A stretch of 26,689 nucleotides of DNA from positions 1 to 26,689 of the forward strand of contig CAKUGU010000033.1 of NCBI GenBank assembly GCA_934654815.1. Reading direction: 5' to 3'. Shown piece by piece: positions 1-10,603 of this stretch. The notes under the pieces were generated by a model that was given only the letters and a program-made list of their open reading frames with translations, searched no databases and was not told the origin of the DNA. The position numbers and the translations under genes were made by a program. This DNA is from an uncultured Ellagibacter sp. Its GTDB lineage: Bacteria > Actinomycetota > Coriobacteriia > Coriobacteriales > Eggerthellaceae. Within the stretch, counting starts at the first letter, position 1. Every line of letters begins with the position of its first letter.

Positions 1-3205
<3,205 letters not shown>

Positions 3206-3227
3206 CGTCTAGGCGCTTAACGTTTAC

Positions 3228-3261
3228 GGAAACCCCTGCTTTCGCGGGGGTTTCCTCTTTT
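3228..3261 (+). terminator. Intrinsic terminator after rpoC
   Basis: GGAAACCCC (3228-3236) pairs perfectly with GGGGTTTCC (3247-3255), with a 10-nt loop, and is followed by CTCTTTTC. It lies 22 bp after the rpoC stop and should end the rpoBC transcript. Confidence 0.9.
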
Positions 3262-3305
3262 CGCGCGCATTTTCCGCTTACGCGGTCGTGCGTGCGCCGA
3301 ACACG

Positions 3306-3311
3306 TATACT
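3306..3311 (+). promoter_or_regulatory. Possible -10 box of the hisE-glmM operon
   Basis: TATACT lies 32 bp before the hisE start, between the rpoC terminator and the gene. No good -35 hexamer is seen at 16-18 bp upstream. The position is right for a new promoter, but the evidence is one hexamer. Confidence 0.35.
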
Positions 3312-3343
3312 TCCTGAAAGACCAAGGGGAAGGGAGACCAAGC

Positions 3344-3823
3344 ATGTCCGATAAAACATTCGTGCCCGAAGGGGAGGCCGCTCCGGCGTCCCAGATCGGG
3401 GCGACGCTCGAAGCGCTCGCCGCAACCATCGCCGCTCGCCGCGACGCGGGCGAGGAAAGCTACACCCACGGGCTTCTGTACGGGCCTGCCGACAACCCGC
3501 TGAAGAAGGTTATGGAAGAGGCGGGTGAAGTGGGGCTCGCCGGCAAGGACGTCGAGTCGGCGCTCGCGATGGTCCATGCCATGGAGGCCCACAAGCAGAC
3601 CTACGAGGAGGCGACGCGCGCATTCGAGGAACGCGCCGATGCAGCGGTCGACCACCTGCGCTACGAGGCGGCCGACGTGGTGTATCATCTTCTCGTTGTG
3701 CTCGAACGCTATGGCGTGCCCATCGAGGAGTTCGCCGCCGAGCTCAACGAGCGAATGACTGACGAGGAACGACCTTCCGGGGCGGTTCGCCTCAAGGAAG
3801 GCCATGTTAAGAGGGGCAAATAA
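3344..3823 (+). CDS. hisE: HisE-like phosphoribosyl-ATP pyrophosphohydrolase
   Basis: The 159-residue protein has the hallmarks of the HisE all-alpha NTP pyrophosphatase family, which hydrolyses phosphoribosyl-ATP in histidine synthesis. It shows SYTHGLL, then KKVMEEAGEV (metal-binding glutamates), then YEAADVVYHLLVVLERYGV. Typical HisE is about 95-110 residues. This one has roughly 30 extra residues between the two metal-binding helices (VESALAMVHAM to ERADAAVDH), an N-terminal extension and a C-terminal tail. The ATG start is supported by AAGGGAG upstream. The stop overlaps the glmM start (TAATG), so the two are probably translationally coupled. No other his genes are nearby, so a related house-cleaning NTP-pyrophosphatase role (MazG-like) remains possible. 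Confidence 0.85.
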   Translation: MSDKTFVPEGEAAPASQIGATLEALAATIAARRDAGEESYTHGLLYGPADNPLKKVMEEAGEVGLAGKDVESALAMVHAMEAHKQTYEEATRAFEERADAAVDHLRYEAADVVYHLLVVLERYGVPIEEFAAELNERMTDEERPSGAVRLKEGHVKRGK

Positions 3824-5184
3824 TGGCACGACTTTTCGGCACTGACGGTGTGCGCGGCGTCGCGAACACCGAACTGACCTGCGAACTCGCGTATCGCCTT
3901 GGCCAAGCGGCCGCCGTGTTCCTTGGCAAGAACATCGTGGTCGGTAAAGACACGCGCCTGTCCGGCGACATGCTCGAATCGGCGCTTGCCGCGGGCATCA
4001 TGAGCGCGGGCGGGACCGAGCTTTCGGTCGGCATCATCCCGACGCCTGCCGTGGCGCTGCTCGTGCGCGAGCTGCACGCCGACGGCGGCGCGGTCATCTC
4101 CGCCTCCCATAACCCCCCGGAGTACAACGGCATCAAGCTCTTCGACGCCCAGGGGTTCAAGCTCCCCGACGAGGTCGAGGACAAGATCGAGGAATTCATC
4201 AAGCAGGGCGGCCTCGAGGGCGCGGCGTCCCGAGGCGAAGCCGATGATGAGGGCATGCTGCCGGGCGACGAGGTCGGCGTCGCGCTTCCCGTCGAGGAGG
4301 CGCGCGAAATCTACATCGAGCATGCCGTGCAGAGCGTGCGCGCCCAGGGCGTCGACTTCTCGGGCATGCGCATCGCGCTCGACACGGGGCACGGCGCCTC
4401 GTCGCTCACGAGCGCGGAGGCGTTCCGTCGCCTCGGCGCCGAGGTCATCGTCATCAACGAGGACTTCAACGGCACCGACATCAACGTGAACTGCGGTTCG
4501 ACCCACCTCGAGCCCCTGCGCGCGCTCATGAAGGAAAGTGGCGCCGACGTGGGCGTCGCGCACGACGGCGATGCGGACCGCGTCATGCTCATGACTCCCG
4601 AGGGCACCGAGATCGACGGCGACATGGTGGAGGCGGTCTGCGCGCTCGACATGAAGGAACGCGGGTGCCTGCCGGCCGACACGGTTGTGTCGACGGTGAT
4701 GTGCAACCTCGGGTTCGTCCACGCCATGCGCGACCGCGGGATCACCGTGGTGCAGACCAAGGTTGGCGACCGCTACGTCCTTGAGGAGATGCGCGACAAG
4801 GGCTACGCGATCGGCGGCGAGCAGTCTGGGCATATGATCCTGCTCGAGCATAACTCCACCGGCGATGGCCTCATGACGGCGTGCCAGTTCCTCGCCGCGG
4901 TGAAGCGGAGCGGCAAGAGCGTGTCCGACGTCGTTTCGATCGTGAAGAAGTACCCGCAGACGCTCATCAACGTGAAGGTGAAGGACAAGCACGCAGTCGA
5001 GGGCAACGCCGCGATCGCCGAGGCCGTTGCGGCGGCCGAGGCCGCGCTCGGCGATACAGGGCGCGTGCTGCTTCGACCGAGCGGTACTGAGCCTGTCGTC
5101 CGCGTGATGGTCGAGGCCGAGGACGCCGCCGCCGCGCAGGCTCATGCCGAGGCCATCGCGTCCGTGGTCGAACGCGAAATCTAA
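3823..5184 (+). CDS. glmM: Phosphoglucosamine mutase
   Basis: GlmM converts glucosamine-6-phosphate to glucosamine-1-phosphate on the way to UDP-GlcNAc and peptidoglycan. The 453-residue protein is full length for the family. The N terminus is MARLFGTDGVRG. The phosphoserine loop is ISASHNP with catalytic Ser95, the Mg loop is DGDADR (248-253), and the phosphate-binding loop is RPSGTEP (418-424). The ATG overlaps the hisE stop by one base, with GAGGGG as ribosome-binding site. A strong terminator follows at 5198-5233. The pairing with hisE has no obvious metabolic logic beyond co-transcription. Confidence 0.97.
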   Translation: MARLFGTDGVRGVANTELTCELAYRLGQAAAVFLGKNIVVGKDTRLSGDMLESALAAGIMSAGGTELSVGIIPTPAVALLVRELHADGGAVISASHNPPEYNGIKLFDAQGFKLPDEVEDKIEEFIKQGGLEGAASRGEADDEGMLPGDEVGVALPVEEAREIYIEHAVQSVRAQGVDFSGMRIALDTGHGASSLTSAEAFRRLGAEVIVINEDFNGTDINVNCGSTHLEPLRALMKESGADVGVAHDGDADRVMLMTPEGTEIDGDMVEAVCALDMKERGCLPADTVVSTVMCNLGFVHAMRDRGITVVQTKVGDRYVLEEMRDKGYAIGGEQSGHMILLEHNSTGDGLMTACQFLAAVKRSGKSVSDVVSIVKKYPQTLINVKVKDKHAVEGNAAIAEAVAAAEAALGDTGRVLLRPSGTEPVVRVMVEAEDAAAAQAHAEAIASVVEREI

Positions 5185-5197
5185 GTCAAGCTCCATG

Positions 5198-5233
5198 CCG
5201 CTGCCTTCGCCTTGCGCGAGGGCAGCGGTTTTT
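5198..5233 (+). terminator. Intrinsic terminator after glmM
   Basis: CCGCTGCC (5198-5205) pairs perfectly with GGCAGCGG (5221-5228), followed directly by TTTTT. It lies 13 bp after the glmM stop and only 30 bp before the next start codon, so the next gene depends on readthrough or on a promoter within the end of glmM. Confidence 0.9.
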
Positions 5234-5263
5234 CATGCCCGAAACGACGAAAAAGGGGAAACC

Positions 5264-6244
5264 GTGGCGTATCTCGTGACTATCGACAAGTTCGTTCCCG
5301 ATGAGCCTGGAGGGCGGGTTGACCTCGAATTCTCCGATGAGGTCGAGGCCGTCGGCACTGCGGCGTTCCGCTTCTCGAACGAGGTACGCTCGGTGCGCGC
5401 GACCGAGGCACTCCACACGATAGGCGACAACGCGTTCGACGGATGCCGCAACCTCGCCGAGGCCGTTTTCCCGGGACAGGTCGAATACCTGGGGAAGCGG
5501 GCGTTCCAGCACTGTACCTCGCTTCAGGAGATCGCCTTCTCCGATACGCTCGCTGTTGTGGGGGACGCCGCGTTCCAAGGGTGCACCTCGCTTGCGGCGG
5601 CTTCATTCCCCGGAGCGGTCACGTTGGAGCGCTACGCCTTCCAACGTTGCACGGACCTGCGCGAGGTCGCATGGGGGCAGGTGGAGTCGCTCGGCCGTCG
5701 CGCGTTCGCGAACTGCACGGCGCTCAAGAAGGTCGAGTTCCCCGCATCGCTGAAAACGATAGGGGAGGAAGCGTTCTCGGGTTGCTCCTCGCTTGCCGAG
5801 ATTGCGTTCGAGGACGAGGGGGCGTCTATCGAGGAAATCGGGCCGCGGGCCTTCCGTGGGTGCGCCTCGCTTAGCCCTGAGTGCGTTCCCGCCGCCCTCG
5901 TTGAGCGCTTCCCCGAGGCGTTTCCCCAGGAAATCGCCGCGAAATGCGGCATCGTCGTGAAGGAAGGGCGCTCCCGGCTCGAAGCGGAGTTCGCGCGTCG
6001 TCACGAGGCCGATAGGGAAGAACTTCTCGCGGACGGCCGTGAACTTCGTGAGTGCGCCCGCGCGCTTCGCGAGCGCATGGAGGCTACGGGCGTGTTCGCC
6101 CATGCGGAGCGCAACCGGCTTCAAGCCGAGCTCGACGACGTGGAGTCGCAGCTTACCGAGATAAGCGAGCTCATCGAGGCGCTCGACAACCCGACCGACG
6201 CCGATCTGCTCTCTTGTATGGACGAACGAGAGGAAAATTTCTAA
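5264..6244 (+). CDS. BspA-type leucine-rich-repeat protein with C-terminal coiled coil
   Basis: GTG start at 5264 with AAGGGG six bases upstream; upstream in-frame codons lie across the glmM end and its terminator and are unlikely to be translated. The 326-residue product has about seven LRR_5/BspA-like repeats of roughly 22-24 residues. The recurring pattern is IGxxAFxGCxSLxEIxFP, for example IGDNAFDGCRNLAEAVFP and LGKRAFQHCTSLQEIAFS. The repeats end near base 5900. A charged helical stretch of about 90 residues follows (RSRLEAEFARRHEADREELL onward), rich in E, R and L and likely a coiled coil. There is no signal peptide, membrane segment or sortase motif, although most BspA-family proteins are surface proteins. 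A cytosolic protein-binding role is inferred; the function is unknown. Confidence 0.85.
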   Translation: MAYLVTIDKFVPDEPGGRVDLEFSDEVEAVGTAAFRFSNEVRSVRATEALHTIGDNAFDGCRNLAEAVFPGQVEYLGKRAFQHCTSLQEIAFSDTLAVVGDAAFQGCTSLAAASFPGAVTLERYAFQRCTDLREVAWGQVESLGRRAFANCTALKKVEFPASLKTIGEEAFSGCSSLAEIAFEDEGASIEEIGPRAFRGCASLSPECVPAALVERFPEAFPQEIAAKCGIVVKEGRSRLEAEFARRHEADREELLADGRELRECARALRERMEATGVFAHAERNRLQAELDDVESQLTEISELIEALDNPTDADLLSCMDEREENF

Positions 6245-6249
6245 GCCAG

Positions 6250-6400
6250 GGACAAAAAACGGCGATATGCGAGTGTCAATCGTCTCGCATGAATGAAAGG
6301 GCCGCGGCCTCGGGGATAAAACCCCAGGTTGCGACCCTTCGCTTATGGGCGGATGCCTTAGTCGGTCAGCCGCGGACTCGCAAATCGCGTTGTTTTGTCC
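6250..6400. repeat. Fold-back element with 25-bp terminal inverted repeats
   Basis: The arm at 6250-6274 (GGACAAAA... GCGAGT) and the reverse complement of 6376-6400 match at 21 of 25 positions with no gaps. Inside lie an imperfect 17-bp hairpin (6297-6339) and a 7-bp inverted repeat ATGCGAG/CTCGCAT (6267-6273/6284-6290). The element fills the gap between the convergent LRR gene and ppk. It begins 5 bp after the LRR stop. No coding capacity or target-site duplication is seen. It could be a MITE-like repeat or a structured bidirectional terminator. Confidence 0.55.
6267..6339 (-). terminator. Possible structured terminator of ppk
   Basis: Read on the minus strand, downstream of ppk, there are two hairpins. 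The first is 6297-6339, with CCCC/GGGG next to the loop and AAGGG/CCCTT at the base. The second is ATGCGAG/CTCGCAT (6267-6290), followed 7 nt later by TTTTTT. The first hairpin is more stable as plus-strand RNA because it contains two G-U pairs. It may serve both convergent genes. Confidence 0.4.
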
Positions 6401-6420
6401 ACGGCCGGTCGGATTCGGCG

Positions 6421-9255
6421 CTATTTGCGCTTGTTGCTTACGCGGATGGCGAATGCAAGCGCTCGGACGAGCAAGCTCGGCTTGTGCTCCGCTCGATTGA
6501 TATGGGGCATGATCGCGTTCGTTCCCGTGCTCCCGTCGCCTGGCGTAGCCTCGGCGGGCTCTATCGCGTCGGGCTCGAGGGCCTGGAAAGCGGCAGTCTC
6601 GGGCGCCTCAGGCCGAGCTGCAGCGCCCTGGGGCGCCGCAGCTCGGGACTCAGCAGTCTGCGGGGCAACGACTTGGGGCTCGGTAGCTTCAGGAACGGCA
6701 ACCCGGGGCGCGGCATTCTGAGTCGCAGCCGTTTGGGGCGCCTCGGCCTCGGGCTTATCGGCTTGGCGCGACTCTTGTCGGGAAGTCGCGTCCTTGGAAA
6801 CCTCGGCTCGCGTTGCGTTCGCCTCCCGCTCGGCAATCTGCGCCTCGCCGGCGTGGGGCGTGCCAGCCTGCGGCTCGGCAGCGCGAGCTGTGCTCGCTTG
6901 CGGCTCGGCGGCCCGAGGCGTCTCAACCTGCCCCGCACCCTGCGGTTCGACCGCTCGCGCCACCGCCGCCCGTGCTGTCTCGGGCGCGGCGGACTCCTTC
7001 TCGACCGCGGCTTCGGCCGCCTTGCGCAGACGGCGCTGCGACTCTTCCATGAAATGAGCCTGCGAATCGAAGCGCACGACCTTCCCATCGCTTCTGACCT
7101 GGGCGAAGAATCCGAGCGGGGTGTAGCTGCGGTTCGGCAAGAGCTCGCGAAGCTTCGCCGTGTCGGTGAGCGAGATGTCGATATAGGAGATGATGCGGTC
7201 GCGCAGCGCTTCGTTCAGGATGGGCCAGGCGATTTCCACGCGCTTCTCCATGTTGCGCGTCATGAGGTCGGCGCTCGCGAGGTAGATCTTCATGTCGTCG
7301 TGCGCGCCGAAGCCGTAGATGCGGCTGTGCTCGAGCATGCGCCCCACGATGGAGACCACGCGCACGTTCTCGGTGTAGCCCTCCACGCCGGGGACCAGGC
7401 ACGATATGCCGCGCACGAGCATGGTCGTCTTCACGCCCGCCTGCGAGGCCTCGGCTATCTTGTCGATGATGTCCTTGTCGGTGACGGAGTTCGCCTTGAA
7501 GAACAGCCCGCACGGCTTACCGGAGTGCGCAAGCTCGATCTGCTCGTCGATATTCTTCAGGATGAGCGGCTTCACCTGCAAAGGCGCCACCCACAGCACG
7601 TCGTAGTTGTCCGAAACGTTCTCGAGCGCCATGTTGCGGAAGAACTCCATCGCGTCGCGCCCGATGCTCGGGCTCGTCGTGATGAGCGACAGGTCGGTGT
7701 AGAGCTTGGCGGTCTTTTCGTTGTAGTTGCCTGTGCCGAGCTGCGTGATGTGCGTGAGCCCGTTGTCGGTCTGCAGCGTGATGCAGCAGATCTTGCTGTG
7801 CACCTTGTAGTCGCGGAACCCGTAGATGACGTTGCAGCCCGCTTCCTCGAAGCGCTGCGACCACTCGATGTTGTTGCTCTCGTCGAAGCGCGCGCGCAGC
7901 TCGAACAGCGCGGTGACCTCCTTGCCGGCCTCCGCAGCGTCGATGAGCGCCTCGGCGAGGTGCGACTGACGCGCCAGGCGGTACAGCGTGATCTTGATGG
8001 ATATGACCCGCGGGTCGCGCGACGCCTCGCGCAGAAGCTGCACGAACGGGTCCATGCTCTCGTAGGGGTAGGAAAGCAGCACGTCGCCTTCCATCACCTG
8101 GTCCATGACCGGGCGCGTGCGGTCGAGACACGCCGGCCACTGCGGGGTGAAGGGCGCATACGTCAAGGCAGCGCGCTTCTTCTCGGGGAGGTGCTTCTCG
8201 ATTCCCCAGGTGAAGCTGAGGTCGAGCGGCACGGACGTGGTGTAGACCTGGTGCTTCTTCAGGTTGAGCTTGTCGAGCAGGAGCGACTCGACCGTGTCCG
8301 AGAGCTCGCGCTCGGTTTCGAGGCGCACCGGGGCAAGTCGCGCGCGCTTCTTCAGGATGCGCTTCATGTGCTCGCGGTAGTCCTCGTCGTTCTCGTCGGT
8401 CGACTCGGAGGCGTCGATGTCGGCGTTGCGGGTGACGCAGATGATGTTGGTGTGCTTGACCGTGTACATGGAGAACACCTTGTCGGCGACCATCTCCACC
8501 ACGTGCTCGAGCAGGATGAACTGCATGCCGTCGCCGGGCAGCGCCACGACGCGCTCGCATTGGCGGGGCAGGGGGATGAGCCCGAGCATGGTTCCCTCGG
8601 CGCCGACGTTCTGCGACTGCTCGGCGGCCTTCACCGCGGCCTTCGCGGCTTTGTCCTTCTTGCCCTTCTTCTTATCCTTTTTGGGCTTCTTGGCCGGTGC
8701 GTTGTCGGCCTCCTCGTCGAGGCGCACGACGATGTAGATCGCGCCGTTTTCCAGGTGGGGGAAGGGGTGCCGCGCGTTGATGATCTGCGGAGACAGGAAC
8801 GGCATCACGTTCACGCGGGCGTAGTCGGCAAGGTAGGCGCGCTGCTCCTCGGTGAGGTCGGCCGGGCGAACGTGGGTGATGCCGACTTCGTGCAGAAGCG
8901 TGCGCACCTGCTCATAGGTCCGCTCGTAGGCGGGGTACAGCTCGCGGGTGCGCGCGTAGATGGCGTGCAGCTGCTCGGAGGGAGTCATGTTCGACTTGGA
9001 GTCGACGATGTGCTTCTTCACGAGGGACAAGTCGGTCAGGCTGCCGACGCGCACCATGAAGAACTCCTGCAGGTTGCTCCAGAAGATGGAGATGAAGTTC
9101 AGCCGCTGGAGCAGGGGCACCGACTCGTCAGCGCCCTGGTCGAGCACGCGCTCGTTGAAGTCGAGCCACGAAAGCTCGCGGTTCTGCAGGTAGGGCGCGG
9201 GAAGTCCTGCTGCCGGGACGATCTGGGCCGCCGAAGCGGGAAGGGGGTTCTTCAC
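6421..9255 (-). CDS. ppk1: Polyphosphate kinase 1 with long Ala/Pro/Glu-rich tail
   Basis: PPK1 reversibly polymerises the terminal phosphate of ATP into polyphosphate. The GTG start at 9255 is preceded by AGGAGA; the nearer ATG is out of frame. The N-terminal domain shows ELSWLDFNERVL and LKFISIF-like LNFISIFWSNLQEFF. His486 (YKVHSKIC) and His643 (LEHSRIYGF) correspond to E. coli PPK His435 and His592; both are offset by 51, which supports the assignment. The core ends near residue 745, after MEESQRRLRKAAEAA. About 200 further residues are low complexity, with RAAEPQA-type repeats, ending in a basic segment (AIRVSNKRK). There is also a lysine-rich insert at residues 189-209. Ordinary PPK1 is about 690-720 residues. 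It lies upstream of nothing on its strand but shares a likely regulatory motif with ppx. Confidence 0.96.
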   Translation of the reverse strand: MKNPLPASAAQIVPAAGLPAPYLQNRELSWLDFNERVLDQGADESVPLLQRLNFISIFWSNLQEFFMVRVGSLTDLSLVKKHIVDSKSNMTPSEQLHAIYARTRELYPAYERTYEQVRTLLHEVGITHVRPADLTEEQRAYLADYARVNVMPFLSPQIINARHPFPHLENGAIYIVVRLDEEADNAPAKKPKKDKKKGKKDKAAKAAVKAAEQSQNVGAEGTMLGLIPLPRQCERVVALPGDGMQFILLEHVVEMVADKVFSMYTVKHTNIICVTRNADIDASESTDENDEDYREHMKRILKKRARLAPVRLETERELSDTVESLLLDKLNLKKHQVYTTSVPLDLSFTWGIEKHLPEKKRAALTYAPFTPQWPACLDRTRPVMDQVMEGDVLLSYPYESMDPFVQLLREASRDPRVISIKITLYRLARQSHLAEALIDAAEAGKEVTALFELRARFDESNNIEWSQRFEEAGCNVIYGFRDYKVHSKICCITLQTDNGLTHITQLGTGNYNEKTAKLYTDLSLITTSPSIGRDAMEFFRNMALENVSDNYDVLWVAPLQVKPLILKNIDEQIELAHSGKPCGLFFKANSVTDKDIIDKIAEASQAGVKTTMLVRGISCLVPGVEGYTENVRVVSIVGRMLEHSRIYGFGAHDDMKIYLASADLMTRNMEKRVEIAWPILNEALRDRIISYIDISLTDTAKLRELLPNRSYTPLGFFAQVRSDGKVVRFDSQAHFMEESQRRLRKAAEAAVEKESAAPETARAAVARAVEPQGAGQVETPRAAEPQASTARAAEPQAGTPHAGEAQIAEREANATRAEVSKDATSRQESRQADKPEAEAPQTAATQNAAPRVAVPEATEPQVVAPQTAESRAAAPQGAAARPEAPETAAFQALEPDAIEPAEATPGDGSTGTNAIMPHINRAEHKPSLLVRALAFAIRVSNKRK

Positions 9256-9326
9256 GATTGCATTCTCCTAAAACGGGCGAAAACGGGTGCGCCGCGGTAT
9301 GTGGCGCGATTTGCCACGATGGTTCC

Positions 9327-9398
9327 ATGATAACGCGTGCGCTCGGGCGCCGGGGCAGCCGTTACAAAGCCTTTACCCATGCTTGCCTGCGCGTTTAC
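9327..9398 (-). promoter_or_regulatory. Candidate Pho-type operator and promoter of ppk
   Basis: Four consecutive 11-bp units run toward ppk: GTAAACGCGCA, GGCAAGCATGG, GTAAAGGCTTT and GTAACGGCTGC (9398 down to 9355). A 22-bp gap then leads to TATCAT (9332-9327), a possible -10. There is no recognisable -35, as expected of an activator-dependent promoter. Eleven-bp direct repeats are the known layout of PhoP/PhoB sites. The identity of the regulator is inferred. Confidence 0.5.
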
Positions 9399-9423
9399 GG
9401 CGTGGTTTGCGGGGCAGTGCGCC

Positions 9424-10356
9424 TTATGCGAGCATGCGCTCGATGAGGTAGCCCTCGCGCACGCCGCGCTTGCATACCTCGAGCTCGCGCGCATCGAGCT
9501 CGCGCATGAGGGCGCGCAGGATGACGCAGCCGGGCATCACCGTATGGATGCGTTCGGGAACGGCGCGCGCCGCCGCGTGCGCGAACGCGGAAGGGTCGCG
9601 CACAAGCGCATCGACGATCGCATCGAAGTGCGCGGGCGTGAGCACCTTGGGCCGGGCGCTTTCCCCTTGAAGGGCGGCGTAGAGCTTCGCTGCGGCGCGC
9701 GCCGTGCCGCCGACCCCGTAAAGGCGCTCGGCGCGATAGGGCTCGAGCGACCCGACGGTTTCGCGCGCCTTGGCGAGAAATGCCTGCTCGATGGCTTCTA
9801 TCTCGTGCGCCTGCGGCACGACGAATTCCACGAACCCGGCGTAGGAGGAAAGCGACCCCTGCCCGATGCTCGCGTCGTCGAAGTCGCGGCCGCCCTCGAT
9901 ACGCACGAGCTCGCACGACCCGCCGCCGAGGTCGACGAGCGTTCCCCGTTCCATCTCACGATCGCACGAGGCGCCGACGAAGCTCAAATGCGCCTCGTCG
10001 CGCGCGGAAAGCAGGTTGATTCTCGCGCCCGTCGCCTTCTCGATGGCGGATACGGCCTGGCGGGAGTTTTCGCAGTTGCGCAGGACCGCGGTGGCGAAGA
10101 TGTCGGTGCGCACGCAGTCGAAGTAGCGGGCGCGCTTCAGGTGCCCGGAAAGCACATCGGCGGCGCGCTCGATGCCCTCCCGCGTGAACGACCCGTCCTC
10201 GACGTAGGCCGAAAGCCCTGCCATGACCTTGTCGTTTATGATGCTGCGAAAGCTTTTGCTGGTCAGGTTCTTCTTTCCCTTCGACCCCGCCTTGACGTCG
10301 AATATCGCGAGCCGAACGGAGTTCGAGCCCAAATCGATCACGCCGTAGTTTGCCAT
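9424..10356 (-). CDS. ppx: Exopolyphosphatase, Ppx/GppA family
   Basis: The protein belongs to the ASKHA-fold Ppx/GppA family, which removes terminal phosphates from polyphosphate or hydrolyses pppGpp. Visible motifs are YGVIDLGSNSVRLAIFD at the N terminus and GTLVDLGGGSCELV at about residue 125, both phosphate-binding loops, followed by SIGQGSLS. At 310 residues it is the short form without the C-terminal HD-like domain of E. coli Ppx. I chose the ATG at 10356, with AAAGGA ten bases upstream. An in-frame ATG at 10386 would add ten residues but has no ribosome-binding site. It lies upstream of ppk on the same strand with a 168-bp gap containing a separate candidate promoter. Discrimination between Ppx and GppA is not possible from sequence alone; the ppk neighbour favours Ppx. 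Confidence 0.92.
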   Translation of the reverse strand: MANYGVIDLGSNSVRLAIFDVKAGSKGKKNLTSKSFRSIINDKVMAGLSAYVEDGSFTREGIERAADVLSGHLKRARYFDCVRTDIFATAVLRNCENSRQAVSAIEKATGARINLLSARDEAHLSFVGASCDREMERGTLVDLGGGSCELVRIEGGRDFDDASIGQGSLSSYAGFVEFVVPQAHEIEAIEQAFLAKARETVGSLEPYRAERLYGVGGTARAAAKLYAALQGESARPKVLTPAHFDAIVDALVRDPSAFAHAAARAVPERIHTVMPGCVILRALMRELDARELEVCKRGVREGYLIERMLA

Positions 10357-10395
10357 TGTCGCATCGTCCTTTGCCGCGGTGTTCATCCGAAGGGC

Positions 10396-10445
10396 ATCTT
10401 AGTCCACGGCGTGCTTCGCGAGGGAAACCTTTACGCGCCCTTTAC
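10396..10445 (-). promoter_or_regulatory. Candidate Pho-type operator and promoter of ppx
   Basis: Two exact GTAAAGG cores start 11 bp apart (units 10445-10435 and 10434-10424, minus strand). A 22-bp gap then leads to TAAGAT (10401-10396), a possible -10, 40 bp before the chosen ppx start. The repeat core and the 22-bp spacing match the region upstream of ppk. Confidence 0.5.
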
Positions 10446-10557
10446 GGAAGGCGGTGCGTGTGGGCACGGGTGCGCGGCGGGCGGAAGCGGAAACTCCCGA
10501 TATCCGAATAGCTCACGCCGTGGCGATGACACTGCGGCCTCATTGTGGGAAAATACC

Positions 10558-10595
10558 CCTCGAAAAGAAGAAATTAGATCATGCATGTTTCGAGG
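10558..10595 (+). promoter_or_regulatory. Hairpin covering the ribosome-binding site of recJ-helicase
   Basis: CCTCGAAA (10558-10565) is the exact reverse complement of TTTCGAGG (10588-10595), with a 22-nt loop. The right arm contains GAGG of the Shine-Dalgarno sequence for the start at 10604, so folding of the leader would hide it. No promoter can be placed confidently upstream. Confidence 0.4.
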
Positions 10596-10603
10596 TAGTT
10601 CCC

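Noticed and set aside
6052..9330. A 1092-codon open frame on the plus strand across ppk
   Set aside because: Antisense shadow of PPK1, which has both catalytic histidines and a ribosome-binding site; the frame also enters the LRR gene.
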